This document shows, in pieces, positions 18,749-27,855 of a DNA stretch of 64,000 bases (position 1 is the first letter of the stretch; every line of letters begins with the position of its first letter). The translations under genes were made by a program, and so were the position numbers. Under the pieces are notes generated by a model, which saw nothing but the letters and a program-made list of their open reading frames with translations, was not told the DNA's origin and did not search any database. The DNA comes from Deltaproteobacteria bacterium. Its GTDB lineage: Bacteria; Desulfobacterota; GWC2-55-46; JADFVP01. The stretch spans positions 62,001 to 126,000 of the forward strand of contig JAJCZH010000002.1 of NCBI GenBank assembly GCA_029262515.1, in the 5' to 3' direction.

Positions 18749-18864
18749 AGGTGAAACCTGAGGTGTTAGAGTTATAGGGCTGCACCCGGTTTCAGGCCAT
18801 TTTAGCAGGAAGATGAGAAGAACTCGCCTTTTATTCCGCTTTGCGGACCCGATATTCAGAGCCT

Positions 18865-19857
18865 ATGGCAGCTACTGTCGAAGAAAAACTGATAACAGTT
18901 CTGGAGCGCGTACGGAATGCGGCCCGCAAGGCGGGGCGTATTCCGAGTGAGATTTCACTCGTTGCCGTAACCAAAGGGGTAGAGCTCAAGAAGGTTAAAG
19001 AGGCTTATTTGTCGGGTATTAGGATTTTGGGTGAGAATTATGTGCAGGAGACGCAGGAGAAGGTCAAGAAGCTCAAAAGAAAAGGAATTCAGTGGCATTT
19101 TATTGGTCACTTGCAGACAAATAAGGCCAAGATAGCGGCAGAGCTTTATGATGTTATACATACGGTAGACAGGCATTCGCTTGCCGTTGAGCTCAATAAA
19201 AGAGTCCGTAACCTGGATAAACCTACCTTAGATGTTCTTATTCAAGTAAATATAGCCGGAGAGAAGACAAAATCCGGGGTAGACCCTGAAGGTGCGGTTG
19301 AACTTGCGCGCGCGATTTCAAAGCTTGAGTTTCTGCGCCTGCGCGGGCTGATGGCCATTCCTCCGCAGTTCGAAAACCCACAGATGTCTAGGCCGTACTT
19401 TATAACCCTTAGAAGGCTTGCCGAACGGATCAATAAGGAGCGTTTGCCGCGTGTGGCTTTAAAGGACCTTTCCATGGGTATGTCTAATGACTTTGAAGTG
19501 GCTATAGAGGAGGGCGCAACTATGGTCAGAGTCGGTACCGCAATCTTCGGTCCCAGAAGCGGCGCTGTTGAAGTTGAAGAGGTACCCAAGAAAGCAACGA
19601 CAAAAGTAACTGCGGCAAAGAAGGCGGTTTCGGTAAAGAAGGTAGCGAAAAAACCGGTAGTTGCCAAAAAGGCGGCAGTAAAGAAAAAAACCGCCGCACC
19701 TGCCAAGAAAGCTGCCAAGAAGGTTACGAAAAAAGTAACTACGGTCAAGAAAGCAAGTACGGCGAAAAAGGTTGCTGCGCCCAAGAAAGTTGCGCCTGCA
19801 AAGAAGAGGGCGGTTGCGAAGAAGAACAAAGTATTGGTAAAGAAGAAGTCAAAGTGA
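18865..19857 (+). CDS. yggS: YggS-type PLP homeostasis protein with a Lys/Ala-rich histone-H1-like tail
   Basis: About 330 residues. Residues 1-230 are a complete YggS/PROSC protein, a PLP-binding TIM barrel that controls free PLP levels: ISLVAVTKGVELKKVKEAY with the PLP lysine, GENYVQE, WHFIGHLQTNKAK, and SMGMSNDFEVAIEEGATMVRVGTAIFG. Family members normally end here. This protein continues for about 100 residues of repeats such as KKAVSVKKVAKKPVVAKKAA and APKKVAPAKKRA, resembling the C-terminal tail of bacterial histone-H1-like proteins, so it probably binds nucleic acid or another polyanion. Start: ATG at 18865; a TTG at 18841 adds 8 residues but has no ribosome binding site. First gene of a yggS-proC-yggT-divIVA-yggU series. 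Confidence 0.9.
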   Translation: MAATVEEKLITVLERVRNAARKAGRIPSEISLVAVTKGVELKKVKEAYLSGIRILGENYVQETQEKVKKLKRKGIQWHFIGHLQTNKAKIAAELYDVIHTVDRHSLAVELNKRVRNLDKPTLDVLIQVNIAGEKTKSGVDPEGAVELARAISKLEFLRLRGLMAIPPQFENPQMSRPYFITLRRLAERINKERLPRVALKDLSMGMSNDFEVAIEEGATMVRVGTAIFGPRSGAVEVEEVPKKATTKVTAAKKAVSVKKVAKKPVVAKKAAVKKKTAAPAKKAAKKVTKKVTTVKKASTAKKVAAPKKVAPAKKRAVAKKNKVLVKKKSK

Positions 19858-19995
19858 CCGGCTAAGGGGTAACGGCCAGCCGGCCTGCCGTTCGTAGAAA
19901 ACAAAGAGTGCGGCGCAGGAAAAAACTGTACCGGACTTTTTCTTTTTTGTGCTCAAGCCTTTGAGTTCATCTGTCGTAAATATAAGGGTACTCTA

Positions 19996-20859
19996 TTGAC
20001 ATCTATACTGAAGGAAAAGAGAGTCGGTTTTATAGGCAGTGGAAATCTTGCCGAGGCATTGATAAAGGGTATGTTGGCCTCCGGTACCGTAAGCGCCGCG
20101 CGCCTTTTTGCAAGCGACAGGGTTGCAAAGAGGCTTCTCTATATTGCGGAGAAGTATGAGGTCAGGGTCTTAAATAAAAACTTCGAGCTTGCCAGGCAAG
20201 CCGATATAATAATCCTTAGCGTAAAGCCGGGCGACGTTGAAAACGCGCTTAAAGAGATTGCTCCGGAGTTCGCTCAGGAGCATGGGGCCGGCAGTAGCGA
20301 TAAGCTGCTTATTTCCACTGCGGCAGGCGTGACAACCGAGACCATAATAGAGCATCTTAGTGGAGCGGGTCTCGAAAACCATGTTTCCGTTATCAGGGTA
20401 ATGCCTAATACTCCGGTTATGGTATCCGAGGGGGCAACGGCTATCGCCCCTGCCCCTGGTGTTCAAAAGCACCATATAGAGGCTGCCTCAGAGCTTTTCG
20501 GTTCTGTCGGCTTAACGGTGCTGCTAGAGGACGAAGGGTTGATGAATACGGTAACCGGACTTAGCGGTTCGGGCCCCGCGTACGTATTTTTAATACTCGA
20601 AGCGATGGTCGAGGCGGGGGTTGAGGGCGGGCTGAGTGAAGAGTGCGCCTCTACTCTCGCTATACAGACCGTGCTTGGCGCTTCAAGGCTTGCACTTGAG
20701 AGTGAAAAAGGGTTAAATGAGTTGAGAGAGATGGTCACATCTCCCGGAGGCACCACAATAGAAGGTTTGAAGAAACTCGAAGAGGCCGATATAGTCGGTA
20801 CGATAAAGTCCGCTGTGGCTGCCGCAACAAAAAGGTCTGTAGAACTTTCCGGCAGCTAG
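19996..20859 (+). CDS. proC: Pyrroline-5-carboxylate reductase
   Basis: 287 residues. Last step of proline synthesis, NAD(P)H-dependent. N-terminal Rossmann motif VGFIGSGNLAEALIKGML; ILSVKPGDVENAL; VIRVMPNTPVMVSEG; C-terminal dimerisation domain with VTGLSGSGPAYVFLILEAMV and the signature REMVTSPGGTTIEGL. Starts with TTG at 19996 (GGGTA upstream), as no ATG fits the Rossmann strand. Follows yggS, which is the usual partner. Confidence 0.96.
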   Translation: MTSILKEKRVGFIGSGNLAEALIKGMLASGTVSAARLFASDRVAKRLLYIAEKYEVRVLNKNFELARQADIIILSVKPGDVENALKEIAPEFAQEHGAGSSDKLLISTAAGVTTETIIEHLSGAGLENHVSVIRVMPNTPVMVSEGATAIAPAPGVQKHHIEAASELFGSVGLTVLLEDEGLMNTVTGLSGSGPAYVFLILEAMVEAGVEGGLSEECASTLAIQTVLGASRLALESEKGLNELREMVTSPGGTTIEGLKKLEEADIVGTIKSAVAAATKRSVELSGS

Positions 20860-20891
20860 TCGGTTTCGGTGTAGTATAAAGAGGAGTCCGG

Positions 20892-21185
20892 ATGTTTGTC
20901 TTTGGAAATTTTCTATTTGGCTTTGCTAAGGTTTTAGGGATAGCACTCCATCTCTATATGTGGCTGATCATAATTCGCGCTTTGCTCTCGTGGGTCAACC
21001 CCGACCCATACAACCCTATAGTCCGTTTTCTCTATCAGGTAACAGAGCCCGTACTGTACAGGGCGCGCAGGATAATACCGGCATTAGGCGGAATAGATAT
21101 TTCGCCCATAGTCGTAATTCTGGTGATCATATTTTTGCAGTCCTTTGTCGTTGATACTCTAAAGCAGATTGCGGCAACACTTTAA
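20892..21185 (+). CDS. YggT family membrane protein
   Basis: 97 residues with two membrane segments (about 10-32 and 68-90) and the family motif IIRALLSWVNPDPYNPIVRFL followed by TEPVLYRARRIIP. Members affect osmotic tolerance or cell-division-related functions and are regularly found after proC. Start ATG at 20892 with GAGGAG 7 bases upstream, 32 bases after proC. Confidence 0.92.
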   Translation: MFVFGNFLFGFAKVLGIALHLYMWLIIIRALLSWVNPDPYNPIVRFLYQVTEPVLYRARRIIPALGGIDISPIVVILVIIFLQSFVVDTLKQIAATL

Positions 21186-21220
21186 GCCAGTGCGGCAACA
21201 CAAATAGTTGGAGGAGGCGT

Positions 21221-21721
21221 ATGAAGATAACCGCTCTTGAGGTTAAGAGTCATTCGTTAAAGAAACGGCTCTTCGGTTACGATGTCAGGGAGGTGGAGAC
21301 GTTTAAGGAGCTGGTCAGCGAGAATATCGAAGAGGCGACCAGGGAAATTACCTATTTGATTGAGAAGAAGAGGGAGTTGGAAGAGTCGCTCGCAGTCCAC
21401 ATCGGTAATGAACATACCCTGAAAGAGGCGATCACCTCAACACAGAAGGTGGCGACCGATATAAAGGGGGGTGCGCGTAAAGAGGCTGAGTTGATAATAG
21501 CCGATGCTCAGCTTAAGGCCGATGAGATCGTAGCTCGGGCACAGTCGCACGCCACCGGCCTGCAAGAAGAGATACTGAGGCTAAAGGGGCAGCGCATAGA
21601 GCTTGAGACCTCAATAAAGGCGGTGCTCGAGTATCACTCAACCAAGCTCTTGTTCGAAGAGGAAGAGTCTGCCAAGGCGGATGAAGAGTCGGAGAAGCTC
21701 AAGTACCTCGTACCTTCTTAA
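21221..21721 (+). CDS. DivIVA-domain coiled-coil protein
   Basis: 166 residues. The N-terminal ALEVKSHSLKKRLFGYDVREVETF is the DivIVA membrane-curvature-sensing start; the rest (about 25-150) is coiled coil with Ala/Glu/Lys heptads and the motif EAELIIADAQLKADEIVARA. In Gram-negative bacteria such proteins are uncharacterised; DivIVA relatives mark poles or septa. Strong ribosome binding site (GGAGGAGG). Lies 35 bases after yggT, before DUF167, the same order as the ylm/div clusters of other phyla. Confidence 0.88.
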   Translation: MKITALEVKSHSLKKRLFGYDVREVETFKELVSENIEEATREITYLIEKKRELEESLAVHIGNEHTLKEAITSTQKVATDIKGGARKEAELIIADAQLKADEIVARAQSHATGLQEEILRLKGQRIELETSIKAVLEYHSTKLLFEEEESAKADEESEKLKYLVPS

Positions 21722-21754
21722 AGCGAAGCATTTATTCCATTTGAGCCATTACTG

Positions 21755-22114
21755 TTGGGAGCCAAGTCCTTATTTGTGATTCGTGCGCATTCTCAGGAGA
21801 AGCCCGGTTTTTGCGAACCAATAGGCCCGGAAGAGGGCGCTGGTGTGGTTCTGAGTGTAAGGGTTCAACCTCGCTCATCGAGGAATGAGGTGGTCGGTGA
21901 GTATAACGGGGCGATAAAGATCAAGGTAAAGTCCCCGCCGGTGGAAGGTGCGGCAAACGACGCCCTTATAGCCTATCTCTCTAAACTCCTAAAAAGGCCT
22001 AAATCTTCTATAACGATATTCTCTGGCCACAGGTCTAAAGAGAAGCGGTTGAGAATAGATGGTATAAGCGTGCAAGAGGTTGAGCGGGCGCTGTTTAAGC
22101 AGGCGCCGGTCTGA
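21755..22114 (+). CDS. DUF167/YggU family protein
   Basis: Up to 119 residues. The core VLSVRVQPRSSRNEVVGEYNG, IKVKSPPVEGAANDALIAYL and ITIFSGHRSKEKRLRIDG is the full DUF167 domain (alpha/beta, cytoplasmic, function unknown). The TTG at 21755 has no clear ribosome binding site. A GTG at 21844, just after GGAAGAGG, would give a 90-residue protein closer to the family length, so the true start is uncertain. Last gene of the yggS-proC series. Confidence 0.85.
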   Translation: MGAKSLFVIRAHSQEKPGFCEPIGPEEGAGVVLSVRVQPRSSRNEVVGEYNGAIKIKVKSPPVEGAANDALIAYLSKLLKRPKSSITIFSGHRSKEKRLRIDGISVQEVERALFKQAPV

Positions 22115-22130
22115 GAAGGAAATTTATAAA

Positions 22131-22169
22131 TAGAAAAGGGCCGAAGCAGTCTGCTTCGGCCCTTTTCTA
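22131..22169. terminator. Bidirectional rho-independent terminator between yggU and rpoD
   Basis: An 18-bp perfect stem (22131-22148 with 22152-22169) around a 3-base loop. GC core GGGCCGAAGC, A-rich on one side and T-rich on the other, so it works in both directions for the convergent genes. Confidence 0.9.
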
Positions 22170-22223
22170 TTTCATTGCTGCAACTCTCTGCTCTACAACC
22201 TAGCCTATTTTGCCGGGGGCTTA

Positions 22224-23729
22224 TCAGCCGTCGGCAAAGCCCTTGAGGAGCTTGGCTCTTGTAGGGTGGCGCAGACGACGGATCGCCTTGGCCTCTATCT
22301 GTCTGACCCGCTCTCTGGTTACGCCGAGTACGCGACCGACCTCTTCGAGCGTGTAGTCCTGCCGTTCTCCGATGCCGAAGCGCATTCTTAAAACCTTTTC
22401 CTCACGAGGCGTCAGGCTGTCTAGCACCATAGTTGTCTGGTCTGAGAGATCCTTCTCGACTGCCGCATCCGCCGGAGAGGGGGACTTCTCATCTTCGATA
22501 AAGTCACCAAGCGAGGACTCTTCATCGTCGCCTATCGGGGTCTCAAGGCTCAGCGTCTGTTTCATGAGCCTTAAAATACGCCTGACCTTTGCAATTGGAA
22601 TGTCCATCCTGCTCGCTATCTCGTCAGGGTGCGGCTCTCTGCCGAGCTCTTTCAATAGCTGGCGGGAAGTCTGCAGAAGCCTGTTGATAGTCTCTATCAT
22701 GTGGACCGGTATCCTGATTGTACGGCCATGATCCGCTATGGAGCGGGTAATTGCCTGACGGATCCACCATGTTGCGTAGGTAGAGAACTTGTACCCCTTT
22801 TTGTAGTCGAACTTGTCGACTGCCTTCATAAGTCCGATATTGCCTTCCTGTATGAGGTCCGAGAACTTAAGGCCGAGGTTGATATACCGCTTGGCTATGG
22901 AGACGACCAGGCGGAGGTTCGCCTCTATAAGGCGTTGTTTGGCCTCGCGCATATTGTAGTCGTTTACTTTTGCCTCTTTTGCAAGTAACTTGAGGTCGCC
23001 CCGCTTCATGTCAAGCGCACTCATAACTCTATCTACGCGAAGTTTTGCTCTTTGTGCTTTCTTTGGGCCGCGTTTTTTCTCTTCGCGCTCTAACAGGCGT
23101 TCGAGCCGTACCATGCGAGTCACGATTCTTCGTATAAGCTTCTGTGAGATATTGGCATCTTTTAACGCGCGGTACGCGCCTTCGGCTTTGCGTCTTTTCA
23201 GTTTTTCAAACTGCGTCACTTTAGAGTTTATATATGCCTCGTCGTAGACACCGGTCTCATCGGCCTCTTCGATCAAGTCTTTGAGTCCGGCCTTATCGGT
23301 CTTTATTCTGTCGGTAATGCGCAGCACCTCGCGCATAGCGAACTGGCTCGACAGGGTAAGTCTTCTCAACTCGGCCCTGCCCTCTTCGATCCTTTTGGCG
23401 TATACGACCTCTTCTTCCCTTTTTAAAAGCGGAACCGCACCCATTTCGCGCATATATATACGCACCGGGTCTTCCACCCTTTCCGTCTCTACAGAGGCCT
23501 GTTTGGTAACAGCAACGGTGTTCGGCTCTGCATTGTCGGCTGAATCTACAACTTCTATATCGAGACCCTTGAGTGTTTCAAGCAGGCCGTCCATCTCTTC
23601 AACCGAGAAGCTGCCCTGAGGCAGCGCATCGTTAATCTCGTCGTATGTGAGAAAGCCCTTCTCTTTACCGTTCTCTATGAGACCGCCAAGGTTTTCCTTG
23701 TTTGCGTCTTTGCCATTTTTTTTGGCCAT
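22224..23729 (-). CDS. rpoD: Primary RNA polymerase sigma factor (sigma-70, RpoD)
   Basis: 501 residues, shorter than the 613 of E. coli because the non-conserved insert is small. Regions in order: 1.1 (about 15-60, [15 protein letters not shown]); 1.2 (about 86-120, [17 protein letters not shown]); 2.1-2.4 (about 262-335, [46 protein letters not shown]); 3; and 4.2 helix-turn-helix (about 445-495, [20 protein letters not shown]). Start ATG with AAGGGGAA upstream. It has a near-ideal promoter of its own (23789-23818). No dnaG is next to it, unlike the common rpsU-dnaG-rpoD order. Confidence 0.97.
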   Translation of the reverse strand: MAKKNGKDANKENLGGLIENGKEKGFLTYDEINDALPQGSFSVEEMDGLLETLKGLDIEVVDSADNAEPNTVAVTKQASVETERVEDPVRIYMREMGAVPLLKREEEVVYAKRIEEGRAELRRLTLSSQFAMREVLRITDRIKTDKAGLKDLIEEADETGVYDEAYINSKVTQFEKLKRRKAEGAYRALKDANISQKLIRRIVTRMVRLERLLEREEKKRGPKKAQRAKLRVDRVMSALDMKRGDLKLLAKEAKVNDYNMREAKQRLIEANLRLVVSIAKRYINLGLKFSDLIQEGNIGLMKAVDKFDYKKGYKFSTYATWWIRQAITRSIADHGRTIRIPVHMIETINRLLQTSRQLLKELGREPHPDEIASRMDIPIAKVRRILRLMKQTLSLETPIGDDEESSLGDFIEDEKSPSPADAAVEKDLSDQTTMVLDSLTPREEKVLRMRFGIGERQDYTLEEVGRVLGVTRERVRQIEAKAIRRLRHPTRAKLLKGFADG

Positions 23730-23788
23730 TAAGTTCCCCTTTACGCCGATTTTTATTAAAGTAATGTGCTAATGGTTGAAATCATTCT

Positions 23789-23818
23789 ATTATACTATAA
23801 TTAGGTGGTATTTGTCAA
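23789..23818 (-). promoter_or_regulatory. Consensus sigma-70 promoter of rpoD
   Basis: On the minus strand a perfect TTGACA (23813-23818), an 18-base spacer and a perfect TATAAT (23789-23794). The leader before rpoD would be about 50 bases. Confidence 0.75.
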
Positions 23819-24030
23819 GACCGGCAGGCTTAATAAGAAAAAAACTTGTAATACTCTTCGGTTACTTATAGAATATAATATTAATTTTGCCTAAGGATTA
23901 ATTGTTTATTAAAGTTTGCTAAGAAAAAAGCCAATAATATAAGTCTTAGTCAAGTTTTAATCTTTTTGTAGTAGTATAATACAAAGCGGATCCAGCATAT
24001 TTTATATATTGAATAGGAGAGAATTAAATT

Positions 24031-25074
24031 ATGTCGAATGTTACCCTGAAGAACGATACCTTTTTGAAAGCGTGCAGGCGCGAGGCTACACCCCATACTC
24101 CTGTTTGGCTTATGCGTCAGGCGGGCCGGTATATGAAGGAGTACATGAAGATAAAGGAGAAGCACTCCTTTCTGAAAATGTGCAGAACCCCGGAGCTGGC
24201 CTGCGAAGTTACCATGCAGCCGATCAATGCCTTCGACCTCGATGCCGCGATCATCTTTGCCGACATACTGTTGCCGCTTAAGGGTATGGGCATAGAGCTT
24301 GAGTTTGCCAAGAATATGGGTCCCGTTATATCGAACCCGGTGAGGACCAACGCTGATATAGACGCGGTCAAAGTTATAGATCCGTATGAAGATGTGCCGT
24401 ACCTGCTCGATGCGATCAAATTGACGCTGGCCGAGTTAAACGGCAAGGTGCCGTTGATCGGTTTTTCCGGAGCGCCCTTTACCCTTGCTAGTTATATAAT
24501 CGAAGGAGGCGGGTCGAAGAATTATCTTCACGCCAAAGGGCTTATGTATTCGGATCCCGGCGCATGGCATGCGTTGATGGAGAAGATTACCGAGGTAGTA
24601 ATCGTCTACCTTAACGCTCAGGTGGCCTCCGGCGTTCAGTGCCTCCAGCTCTTCGATTCCTGGGCAGGCTGTCTCGGGCCCGATGACTACAAGACCTTTG
24701 CCCTGCCGTATACCAAGCGGGTAATAGAGTCTGTTGACAAGAGCGTGCCTTTCATCAATTTCAGCACCAATACCGGCACCTATCTCGACCTTGTTGTGGA
24801 GGCCGGTGGTGACGTAGTAGGGGTGGACTGGAAACTAAGGCTCGACGAAGCATGGAAGACGATTGGTTACGACAAGGCTATACAGGGTAACCTCGATCCG
24901 GTTATCCTCTTCGGTCCGGTCAGCGAGATAAGAAAACGCGTTAAAGAGATTATCGACAGGGCGGAAGGAAGATCGGGCCATATCTTCAACCTCGGCCACG
25001 GTATAATCCTCGGCACGCCTGTTGATAATGTCAGGGCCACGGTCGATGCCGTGCATGAGTTCAGCAAAGGCTGA
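24031..25074 (+). CDS. hemE: Uroporphyrinogen decarboxylase
   Basis: 347 residues. Converts uroporphyrinogen III to coproporphyrinogen III. The signature TPVWLMRQAGRYMKEYM lies near the N-terminus, with PLKGMGIELEFAKNMGPV, IGFSGAPFTLASYIIEGGGS and the C-terminal GHIFNLGHGI. Start ATG at 24031 with AGGAGAG upstream; a perfect -10 box TATAAT lies at 23975-23980, without a good -35. First gene of the haem operon hemE-hemH-hemG. Confidence 0.96.
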   Translation: MSNVTLKNDTFLKACRREATPHTPVWLMRQAGRYMKEYMKIKEKHSFLKMCRTPELACEVTMQPINAFDLDAAIIFADILLPLKGMGIELEFAKNMGPVISNPVRTNADIDAVKVIDPYEDVPYLLDAIKLTLAELNGKVPLIGFSGAPFTLASYIIEGGGSKNYLHAKGLMYSDPGAWHALMEKITEVVIVYLNAQVASGVQCLQLFDSWAGCLGPDDYKTFALPYTKRVIESVDKSVPFINFSTNTGTYLDLVVEAGGDVVGVDWKLRLDEAWKTIGYDKAIQGNLDPVILFGPVSEIRKRVKEIIDRAEGRSGHIFNLGHGIILGTPVDNVRATVDAVHEFSKG

Positions 25075-25179
25075 TTACCTGCGGCAATTGGCGGCGTTTT
25101 AATATGGCTGGTGGTGCATTGCGGGTTGTTTCTGTCCTGCGCATCAAGAGTCCCTTTTATAATTCTGTAAGGAGAGTAA

Positions 25180-26103
25180 ATGGCTGGCAAGAAGCACGGT
25201 GTTGTGATTTTGGCATTCGGCGCCATAGATTCGCTTGAAGATATGGAGCCGTACTTGAATAATATACTCGGCGGCAAACCGTTGCCTCCGGGCCTCGTTG
25301 AGCGCACGAAGAAGAAGTACGAACTGATCGGCGGTTCACCGCTTCTTAAGATTACCGAGGCACAGGCCGCAGCAGTTGAGAGTACGCTTCGTGAAATGGG
25401 CGATGACTCGAAGGTCTACGTCGGTATGCGTTTCTGGAATCCGTACATCAAGGACATTGTCGCCGAGATGATAGCCGACGGCGTCGAGGTTGCCTCCGTG
25501 GTCATCATGTCCCCGTTTAACTCTCCCGCTGCAACCGGCGGGTATGAAGAGGACTTTCGTGTTGCCATAAAAGAGCTCGGCGGCAACATCAAGACCGATT
25601 TTATCAAGAACTGGCATATAAACCCGTGGTTCACGGATATAATAGTTCGCAGGCTTAAAGAAAACTTGGACGAGTTCGAGTCGCCTACAAAAGATGCGTT
25701 GGTAATTTTTGCCAACCACTCATTGCCGCTTGAGGCCCTTGAGGGCGATGTCTATGAGTTCCAGATCGACCAGGCCATTACCGCAATAACCGGTAGGATA
25801 GAGATTGATTTCAGAAAAGGTTATCAGAGCAAGGGCCGGAGCCTTCTCGGCTGGATAGGCCCGACGGTTGAAGAGGTAATCGATGAGGCCCAAAAACTGG
25901 GCAAGAAGTGTGTGGTCGTAGTGCCGCTCGGTTTTGCCGCAGACCATGTCGAGACTCTTTACGACATAGATATACTCTTTAAAAAGAAGGCCGAAGAGCT
26001 CGGTCTCGTTTATAAGCGGACCGAGTCCCTCAATACCGCGCCACAGTTCATTGAGATGCTCGCGAAAATTTTAAAGATAAACAACGAGCGCCTCGCCTCC
26101 TGA
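25180..26103 (+). CDS. hemH: Ferrochelatase
   Basis: 307 residues. Inserts Fe(II) into proto- or coproporphyrin. GVVILAFGAIDSLEDMEPYL replaces the usual LLNLGGP start; later ELIGGSPLLKITEAQA (the GGSPL motif), MRFWNPYIKDIVAEM (usual MRYWHP), the metal-site His in FANHSLP, and the Glu in GFAADHVETLYDID. Because the next gene is an FAD-type porphyrinogen oxidase, either the protoporphyrin or the coproporphyrin route is possible; no hemQ is in the window. Start ATG at 25180 with AAGGAGAG upstream. Confidence 0.92.
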   Translation: MAGKKHGVVILAFGAIDSLEDMEPYLNNILGGKPLPPGLVERTKKKYELIGGSPLLKITEAQAAAVESTLREMGDDSKVYVGMRFWNPYIKDIVAEMIADGVEVASVVIMSPFNSPAATGGYEEDFRVAIKELGGNIKTDFIKNWHINPWFTDIIVRRLKENLDEFESPTKDALVIFANHSLPLEALEGDVYEFQIDQAITAITGRIEIDFRKGYQSKGRSLLGWIGPTVEEVIDEAQKLGKKCVVVVPLGFAADHVETLYDIDILFKKKAEELGLVYKRTESLNTAPQFIEMLAKILKINNERLAS

Positions 26104-26239
26104 TCACTCCGCGCGGTAGCGAATATTAGGTTCATCAAGCAAACTTGGTTATTCACTCTACTGGTGGATCACCATTGTTCTTTTTTGACTGCCTATCGCA
26201 AGGTGCGGGGTTTTGTAATTAACGGGAGTTGGAAGACAG

Positions 26240-27715
26240 ATGAAAAGGGTAGTTATTATAGGGGGCGGTATCTCCGGCCTCGCAACGGCCTACAGCCTGA
26301 GAGAGCATCAGGAGCTCGCTTCCGGTAAGGGCGGGCACGGGGGCGAAGATTTTGAGATACTCTTAATCGAGAGCAAGCCGCGTGTCGGCGGCAATATCAG
26401 TACAGAGCATGTCGATGGTTTTATTTTAGAGGGAGGCCCCGACTGCTTCATCTCTGAAAAGCCGTGGGCGCTGGCGCTTTGTAGAAGAATAGGTCTTACC
26501 GATGAACTGCTTGTCACGAATGATAAGCTCCGCAAGACCTTCGTCCTCTCAAGAGGCAAGCTGCACGTTCTGCCCGAGGGCGTTATTCTGATGGTTCCCA
26601 CCAAAATGCTTCCGCTTGCAACCAGTACGCTTATTTCTTTTGCCGGTAAGGTCCGTATGGCTATGGAGTACTTCATACCTAAAAGGCGAGCTACCGGTGA
26701 TGAGACTCTGGGTAGTTTCGTCAGACGCCGTCTGGGAGCCGAGGCGCTCGATAAGATTGCAGAGCCGCTGGTTGCCGGAATCCATGCAGGAGACCCCGAG
26801 ACCATGAGCGTAAGAGCAAGCTTTCCGAAGTTTGTGGAAATGGAGTCCGAGTACGGCAGCCTCATAAAGGGAATGATAAAGCGTATGGCGAGCATGAAGA
26901 AGAGCAAGGCTTCGAAAGCCGGAGGCGCAAAAGGCCCTGGTAAGGTCACGATGTTTATGACGCTTAAAGGCGGCATGTCCACCCTGATAGACAAGATATC
27001 GGAGTCCGTTCTGTCAAAGCCGAATACGCGTATATGGTGCTCTGCCGACGTGACGTCTCTGACCCGTACCGGTGATAAGTACCGTATAGGCGTAAGCGAC
27101 AACAGCTCTATAGAGGCCGATGCCGTGGTAATTGCCGCGCCGGCGCATGCAGCGAGCAGGCTTACCTCTGAGATTGATTCCGTACTATCGGAAAAGCTCA
27201 AGATGATTCCGTATGTCTCCACGGCTACAATTTCCATAGCCTACAGGAAAGAGGATATAGAGCACCCGATGAACGGTTTCGGTTTTGTGGTGCCGCGGAG
27301 CGAGAAACGAAAGATAATGGCCTCTACGTGGTCGAGCATAAAGTTCTCCGGGCGCGCTCCGGACGGTTCGGTTCTGATACGTTGTTTTGTAGGCGGGTCG
27401 AAGAATATGGAGCTTGTCGACCTAAGCGATAAAGAGATGATAGAGCTCGTTCGCTCTGAGTTGGCTGATATAATGGGAATAAGAGCAGAGCCGGTCATAG
27501 CGCGAGTTTTCAGGTTTAAAAACGCCATGCCCCAGTACACGGTCGGCCATGAGGAGCGTATAGAATGGATAGATGAAAGAGTAACGGGCACACCCGGATT
27601 TTACCTTACGGGCAGCGCCTACCACGGCATAGGCATTGCCGACAGTATCCGCTACGGCGAGATTACCGCAAAAAAGATCCTGCACCAATTTCAGGGTCAA
27701 GAGGCGCATAGCTGA
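26240..27715 (+). CDS. hemG: FAD-dependent (copro)protoporphyrinogen III oxidase, HemY type
   Basis: 491 residues. Oxygen-dependent six-electron oxidation before iron insertion; membrane-associated flavoprotein. N-terminal dinucleotide motif VVIIGGGISGLATAYSL, then VGGNISTEHVDGFILEGGPDCF; GSFVRRRLGAEALDKIAEPLVAGIHAGDPE is the substrate domain signature; the C-terminal FAD motif is GFYLTGSAYHGIGIADSI. Inserted Lys/Ser-rich linker KRMASMKKSKASKAGG at about 215-235. Start ATG at 26240 with GGAAG upstream. Called hemG here in the sense of TIGR00562; it is not the short flavodoxin-like HemG of E. coli. Confidence 0.94.
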   Translation: MKRVVIIGGGISGLATAYSLREHQELASGKGGHGGEDFEILLIESKPRVGGNISTEHVDGFILEGGPDCFISEKPWALALCRRIGLTDELLVTNDKLRKTFVLSRGKLHVLPEGVILMVPTKMLPLATSTLISFAGKVRMAMEYFIPKRRATGDETLGSFVRRRLGAEALDKIAEPLVAGIHAGDPETMSVRASFPKFVEMESEYGSLIKGMIKRMASMKKSKASKAGGAKGPGKVTMFMTLKGGMSTLIDKISESVLSKPNTRIWCSADVTSLTRTGDKYRIGVSDNSSIEADAVVIAAPAHAASRLTSEIDSVLSEKLKMIPYVSTATISIAYRKEDIEHPMNGFGFVVPRSEKRKIMASTWSSIKFSGRAPDGSVLIRCFVGGSKNMELVDLSDKEMIELVRSELADIMGIRAEPVIARVFRFKNAMPQYTVGHEERIEWIDERVTGTPGFYLTGSAYHGIGIADSIRYGEITAKKILHQFQGQEAHS

Positions 27716-27855
27716 TTCACTCTCTTGCGCCCTCTCTTTCTAGAACAGACCCCCCCAATACTTATAACCTGCCTAATACCGACGAATGTGGTTGTGAGCT
27801 TGGCAGGGCCGTTTTAAAACCGGTTCGATTCCTGCCCTAAGAAGATCCTTCAAGG

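Noticed and set aside
27802..27836. tRNA-like hairpin GGCAGG...GGTTCGATTCC...CCTGCC after hemG
   Set aside because: It has a T-loop-like TTCGATT but no proper T stem, D arm or anticodon arm. More likely a small hairpin between convergent genes or a very old tRNA fragment.
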